A DNA stretch of 7,211 nt. Origin: Puniceicoccales bacterium (GTDB lineage: Bacteria > Verrucomicrobiota > Verrucomicrobiia > Opitutales > JAIRLM01). The stretch covers positions 1 through 7,211 of the forward strand of contig JAITFC010000024.1 of NCBI GenBank assembly GCA_031281635.1, in the 5' to 3' direction. Below the pieces are notes generated by a model. It made no database searches and had not been told where the DNA came from. It saw only the letters and a list, made by a program, of their open reading frames with translations. Position numbers and translations under genes: made by a program. Positions 3,933 to 7,211 of the stretch are shown in pieces. The number at the start of each line of letters is the position of its first letter. Within the stretch, counting starts at the first letter, position 1.

Positions 3933-6757
3933 TCGCAAATCCAGCGAAAATATAGCTGGCGCAGTTGGCCGTCCGGCATGCGCTGGATGATGGTTTCACA
4001 AATTGCTCGTGGCCCGCTTTCTTCTTCTCCTCCAATGGAATCGCCGTAGGCACGCAGAAGAAAAGTATCCCCGCGAACGGTCAGGCTATTGCCGAAAAAT
4101 TGCAGTAAATCGGCTTGTGAAACGTCTCCCGGTGCGCCTGTATGCGCATCTCCGCTGGCGGCGTCATCGTCGAACCACGATTGCGCACGTCGATCGCTGG
4201 ACAGATTTCCGGAGAAGTTCCGCCAACCTGCCCGTTCAATTGCGCGTTGCAAGGCTCCGCAGCGGCTATTTGGGTCGAGAGTGTCGCCTAATTTTCGGTT
4301 TACAAAGGCGCTGAGCGAAGGGAAAGGTCCACGGTTTCGCACCTCTTCGACGATGCATTCGGCAAGGCAATCCAATTCTCGTTCGGTCAGTTTGCGCAAA
4401 GGATAGATCGGAATGTTGGCGCTATGTCCCTTATATCGAGGGAGATAGTATGTATTCTCAGCTGCATCATATACCATGGATCGCAGAAAAATTTCCCACA
4501 CATCGACGGATGCACCATTGACATTGAGTGCCCCCGCGTTGAGCAAAAATTTGGCGCGTTCCGATGCGGGCAATTTATCGCTAAAACCCTCCAATGGAAC
4601 GACGACAGAAGACGTGTTGGCGGTTCCATCGGCTGCATTTTTTTCGAATCCGCCCGTGAAAAAGTGATCGTAAAGTGCTGCGTTGATGAGATATGAAGCG
4701 TCAAAGAGCATTTCCATGCGCACGCATTCGCAACTGCGCGCCAATTCATTCTCCGAAGTGCTTGGTAGCCAGGATTTATTCCGTCGGATGAGCGGAGGAG
4801 CCCAGCTATTTCCGACAACGTAGCAGGGATGATAGGAGAATGGGAACAATGGTAGATGTTGCAGCGCTGCCAGACTAAAAATTTTCTGTGGGACATCAAA
4901 GAGAATGGCGCCGTCGATTAAGTGTTCTGGCAGATGAGGTTCTGCGAATGGACTGTCGTGAAATGCGACGTTCCACGACGGAAATATGCGCAAAAATGTG
5001 CCTCTTTCTTCTCTGGTAAATCCCAGCAAGGGAAAGTGTTCGTGAAGACTGCGCCGTATCTGTCTGGCTCGCGGATTGTAATCAGCGATCCACCGGGTTG
5101 CAAAGGGACCTTCGCCGGTGCGCAAGGTGGCTTGCAGTCGGAAAAGTGGGCGCTCGATGCCATCGCGCGGAACCTCGTAGTTTTGCGTCCTATCGCCGTC
5201 GACAAAATCCGCAACTTCGTGGAACAACACCCCCGTGTGCCCGTCGCGCAACTGCAGGGTAAGATTGCTCCAGGAGGCGTTGACGGAGAGTGAATTAATT
5301 CTTTGCAAGTGAATGGTTTGTGCACCTTTTGAGGGAAAAGTAATGGACCAGCGATTGTGCGCCAGTCCCTCGCTCCACGACGCTTTCCAGCAGCCATCGT
5401 GCACTTCTTCCGCCGCGGAAAGGGAGAAAAATTTGACGGATCCGGCACCAAAATCCGACGAAAAAGTTCCGCAAAAAATGTCTCCGCTTTGGTCGTTGCC
5501 TAGGTAAAATCGGTTCTCACTTTCGGTGGATTCAACGCTGACAATGCACGGCAGCGCAGGTAGTTTCACGATTCTCTCCTCCGCTTCGGTCGCTCGGCAA
5601 CGAAATTCGTAGGTATGCATTCCCAAATTCACAGCACATGGATTCCAAAGAGCAATTTGTGGAGCGAACGAAAGAATCAGATATTCCTCTGTCGCACGCG
5701 CATAAACAGTTAACCAAAAGCCGCAGAGGACGGGTGAAAATGGACATTGCGTCGCAACGTGTATCGCCGCACTTCGCACGGGTAAATCGTTGAGCTTGTA
5801 AGGACAAGGTTGCGTTGGCGGGTAAAGTTGGCGGTAAAAATCATCGCCGCCGCGCACGGCCACGGTTCCGCCGGTTGCATTGCATGCGTGATCGAGATAA
5901 GTTGCCACCAGAGAAAATGTTGGCGGCGGTTGCGGCAGGTCCCACGGCGGAGAAAAAAGAAATTCGTGTTCGGAAAATTCGCGGCGTTGCAACTTTGCCG
6001 TAAAATCGACTAACATCTCTCCCGTAGTATGTTGCAAGATTGACGCGCTGCTCAATGTTACCGCATGTACGCATTCGGCTGGAATATTTGGCACAAGTTC
6101 GCGCAACTGATCAAAGGAGCGCAAAGTCGGTAAAATGTCCCATTGTTCATCCCGGAGTCCGTGAGACTTAAGCCAAAGATTGCCAAATTGTTGCGCGATA
6201 GTTTCACTCAAGATCACCGGCCGCCGCACGTTTACGCGCACCTTTGCCGCTTCATCGCCCACCCAAAATCCCCAATGTCCATGAACACGGCCATTGTTGC
6301 GAATTTCAACGGTCGGACAGCGATCCGGTAGCGCCAAGTCCGGAAAAACGTTTGCCGCTGGTTTTTCAAGAATCGTGGGCAGTGAAAGCGAATTTTCTAC
6401 TGGCAGTTCCGTGGAGACCAACCATTTGGAAAATTGTGCCGCACCATCGCGAACGGACCAAATTCCCGCCCAATGACGATTGGCCTCCAGAGCATTTCCA
6501 CAAGCCACTCCCGCCATTGATGTTATCCACTGCCCGCCAGACATCTCCGCTGCCAGTGTTCCTAGCGCAATCTGCAACGCCGCCTTCGCATTTTGCCGAG
6601 CTATTTCCAGATCCATGGCAAGTCGCGCCCGCCGTGATGTTTGCCGCAAAAGCAGGTCTATTGTGGAAAAAATTGCGCCAAAAATGCTCACCACTGCGAG
6701 CATGAGTATGAGCGCGAACCCCTTAGAACTCGAGAGTGAGGAGTGGGATCCGCGCAT
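3929..6757 (-). CDS. Verru_Chthon cassette protein A-like, prepilin-like N-terminus
   Basis: A 942-residue protein from ATG at 6757. The N-terminus is a short polar leader, then KGFALILMLAVVSIFGAIF, like a type IV prepilin or pseudopilin leader and helix. This suggests inner-membrane insertion with the rest outside the cytoplasm. Further family-like motifs, numbered from GTG at 6778 (subtract 7 for the ATG start): ARQNAKAALQIALGTL 60-75, RHWAGIWS 101-108, WIADYNPRA 563-571, LFDASYLINAALYDHFF 691-707, FLLNAGALNVNGASVDVWEIFL 744-765, FPSLSAFVNRKL 819-830, GALQRAIERAG 841-851, GDTFLLRAYGD 903-913. Together these match Verru_Chthon cassette protein A (TIGR02600), known from Verrucomicrobiota in cassettes with small prepilin-like B, C and D proteins; function unknown. 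No B-D gene is seen downstream. The start choice rests on ATG with GGA nine bases before it; GTG at 6778 is possible. The stop overlaps the ATG of the tyrosine-rich ORF. Confidence 0.85.
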   Translation of the reverse strand: MRGSHSSLSSSKGFALILMLAVVSIFGAIFSTIDLLLRQTSRRARLAMDLEIARQNAKAALQIALGTLAAEMSGGQWITSMAGVACGNALEANRHWAGIWSVRDGAAQFSKWLVSTELPVENSLSLPTILEKPAANVFPDLALPDRCPTVEIRNNGRVHGHWGFWVGDEAAKVRVNVRRPVILSETIAQQFGNLWLKSHGLRDEQWDILPTLRSFDQLRELVPNIPAECVHAVTLSSASILQHTTGEMLVDFTAKLQRREFSEHEFLFSPPWDLPQPPPTFSLVATYLDHACNATGGTVAVRGGDDFYRQLYPPTQPCPYKLNDLPVRSAAIHVATQCPFSPVLCGFWLTVYARATEEYLILSFAPQIALWNPCAVNLGMHTYEFRCRATEAEERIVKLPALPCIVSVESTESENRFYLGNDQSGDIFCGTFSSDFGAGSVKFFSLSAAEEVHDGCWKASWSEGLAHNRWSITFPSKGAQTIHLQRINSLSVNASWSNLTLQLRDGHTGVLFHEVADFVDGDRTQNYEVPRDGIERPLFRLQATLRTGEGPFATRWIADYNPRARQIRRSLHEHFPLLGFTREERGTFLRIFPSWNVAFHDSPFAEPHLPEHLIDGAILFDVPQKIFSLAALQHLPLFPFSYHPCYVVGNSWAPPLIRRNKSWLPSTSENELARSCECVRMEMLFDASYLINAALYDHFFTGGFEKNAADGTANTSSVVVPLEGFSDKLPASERAKFLLNAGALNVNGASVDVWEIFLRSMVYDAAENTYYLPRYKGHSANIPIYPLRKLTERELDCLAECIVEEVRNRGPFPSLSAFVNRKLGDTLDPNSRCGALQRAIERAGWRNFSGNLSSDRRAQSWFDDDAASGDAHTGAPGDVSQADLLQFFGNSLTVRGDTFLLRAYGDSIGGEEESGPRAICETIIQRMPDGQLRQLYFRWICE

Positions 6758-6837
6758 GGACGATTTTCCATTGAACACTACCTGTCGTCAACTGTTTTGT
6801 GAAAATAACGTAATAGAGGAATTTAAACGGGCTCCAT

Positions 6838-6860
6838 TGACAAAAAAATGAGCTTTGTCA
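6838..6860. repeat. 7-bp inverted repeat including a stop codon
   Basis: TGACAAA (6838-6844) and TTTGTCA (6854-6860) are perfect reverse complements with a nine-base spacer. On the minus strand the TGA stop of the metallo-hydrolase is the first three bases, and a T-run occupies the spacer and second arm. It could be a weak hairpin or an operator for the following gene. In the rest of 6758-6857 I find no convincing promoter. Confidence 0.35.
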
Positions 6861-7211
6861 GTGGCAATTTTCGCGGTCATTGCGCAAGTAGGGATTCTGC
6901 GTCTGTTCATCGCCGATGGTGCTGCTTTTGCCGTGACCGGGAAAGATAATCATTTGCTGTGGAAGGACTAACACGCGCGTTCGCAGATGTTCAATGAGTT
7001 GTGCGCCGTTTCCCCCGGGTAAATCACTGCGTCCGATACTATTGCGAAATAAGGAATCGCCCGTAAATGCAATGCTTTCCGACGGAATCGCGTAGACAAT
7101 TCCGCCCGGAGTGTGGCCAGAGACGGAGCGAACGAGGATGTCGCAATCTAAAATGTGCACGATTTGCATGTCAAAAAGTAGCACGTCCGGCTCGCAGGGA
7201 GGGACCATGTC
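6858..7211 (-). CDS. MBL-fold metallo-hydrolase, glyoxalase II/YcbL type, C-terminal part
   Basis: The frame is open at the window edge, so the start lies outside and 117 C-terminal residues are seen. Counting from the first visible residue: SGHTPGG at 31-37 gives metal ligand H33; FTGDSLFRNSIGRSD at 49-63 gives the bridging Asp D52; FPGHG at 90-94 gives H93. The end, STIGDEQTQNPYL, is the family's usual TTIGxE...NPxL tail. These match the second half of the binuclear site in hydroxyacylglutathione hydrolases and YcbL-like enzymes; the HxHxDH motif would be upstream. Such enzymes hydrolyse thioesters such as S-lactoylglutathione, but the substrate cannot be set from this fragment, and other MBL hydrolases share these motifs. 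An internal ATG at 7208 is unlikely to be the true start because it lacks the N-terminal metal site. The stop is 100 bases before the next gene's ATG. Confidence 0.88.
   Translation of the reverse strand, partial: DMVPPCEPDVLLFDMQIVHILDCDILVRSVSGHTPGGIVYAIPSESIAFTGDSLFRNSIGRSDLPGGNGAQLIEHLRTRVLVLPQQMIIFPGHGKSSTIGDEQTQNPYLRNDRENCH

Noticed and set aside
4387..5451. Minus-strand ORFs of 170 and 177 residues (4387-4899, 4918-5451)
   Set aside because: Both lie inside the cassette-A gene in another frame, and the family motifs are in the long frame. They also do not join into one frame with any known domain.
6244..6851. Plus-strand ORFs of 153 and 123 residues
   Set aside because: They are antisense to the prepilin-like N-terminal part of the cassette-A gene and show no domain.

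Overview
All recognised genes in this window lie on the minus strand, so they read from high to low coordinates. The best taxonomic clue is the 942-residue protein at 3929-6757. It has the prepilin-like N-terminus and the scattered family motifs of Verru_Chthon cassette protein A. That points to the phylum Verrucomicrobiota, or at least the PVC superphylum. A Pmp-like surface protein with GGA(I/L/V) and FxxN repeats at the other end fits the same superphylum. Base composition looks moderate in GC. No tRNA, rRNA, CRISPR array, transposase or phage gene is visible.

Layout in reading direction. (1) 7211-6858: C-terminal half of a metallo-beta-lactamase-fold hydrolase of the glyoxalase II/YcbL type; its start is outside the window. 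(2) 6757-3929: Verru_Chthon cassette protein A-like protein, apparently without the usual B, C and D partners. (3) 3932-3831: a possible 33-residue tyrosine-rich ORF. Its ATG overlaps the stop of (2) and its TGA abuts the ATG of (4). (4) 3830-2991: FabG, 3-oxoacyl-ACP reductase, with a long N-terminal lead and Asp in place of the catalytic-tetrad Asn. (5) 2849-1863: a membrane protein whose topology and sequence resemble YugP-type zinc metallopeptidases, but with the HExxH motif gone. (6) 1668-925: SfsA. (7) 795-1 and beyond: N-terminal 265 residues of a secreted Pmp-like repeat protein that leaves the window still open.

The genes do not form one obvious pathway. (2)-(4) may be transcribed and translated together, since their junctions overlap or touch, although a promoter-like sequence also lies just before fabG. 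The other gaps are 80 to 200 bases. They hold a TTGACA promoter candidate before (5), a 19-bp inverted repeat with a 41-nt loop before sfsA, and short AT-rich palindromes that include the stop codons of (1) and (5).

The points most worth following are the tyrosine-rich bridging ORF, the apparent pseudo-metallopeptidase, the orphan cassette-A protein and the Pmp-like surface protein. None of these amounts to a demonstrated new system. Family assignments rest on motifs recognised by eye, not on database searches.
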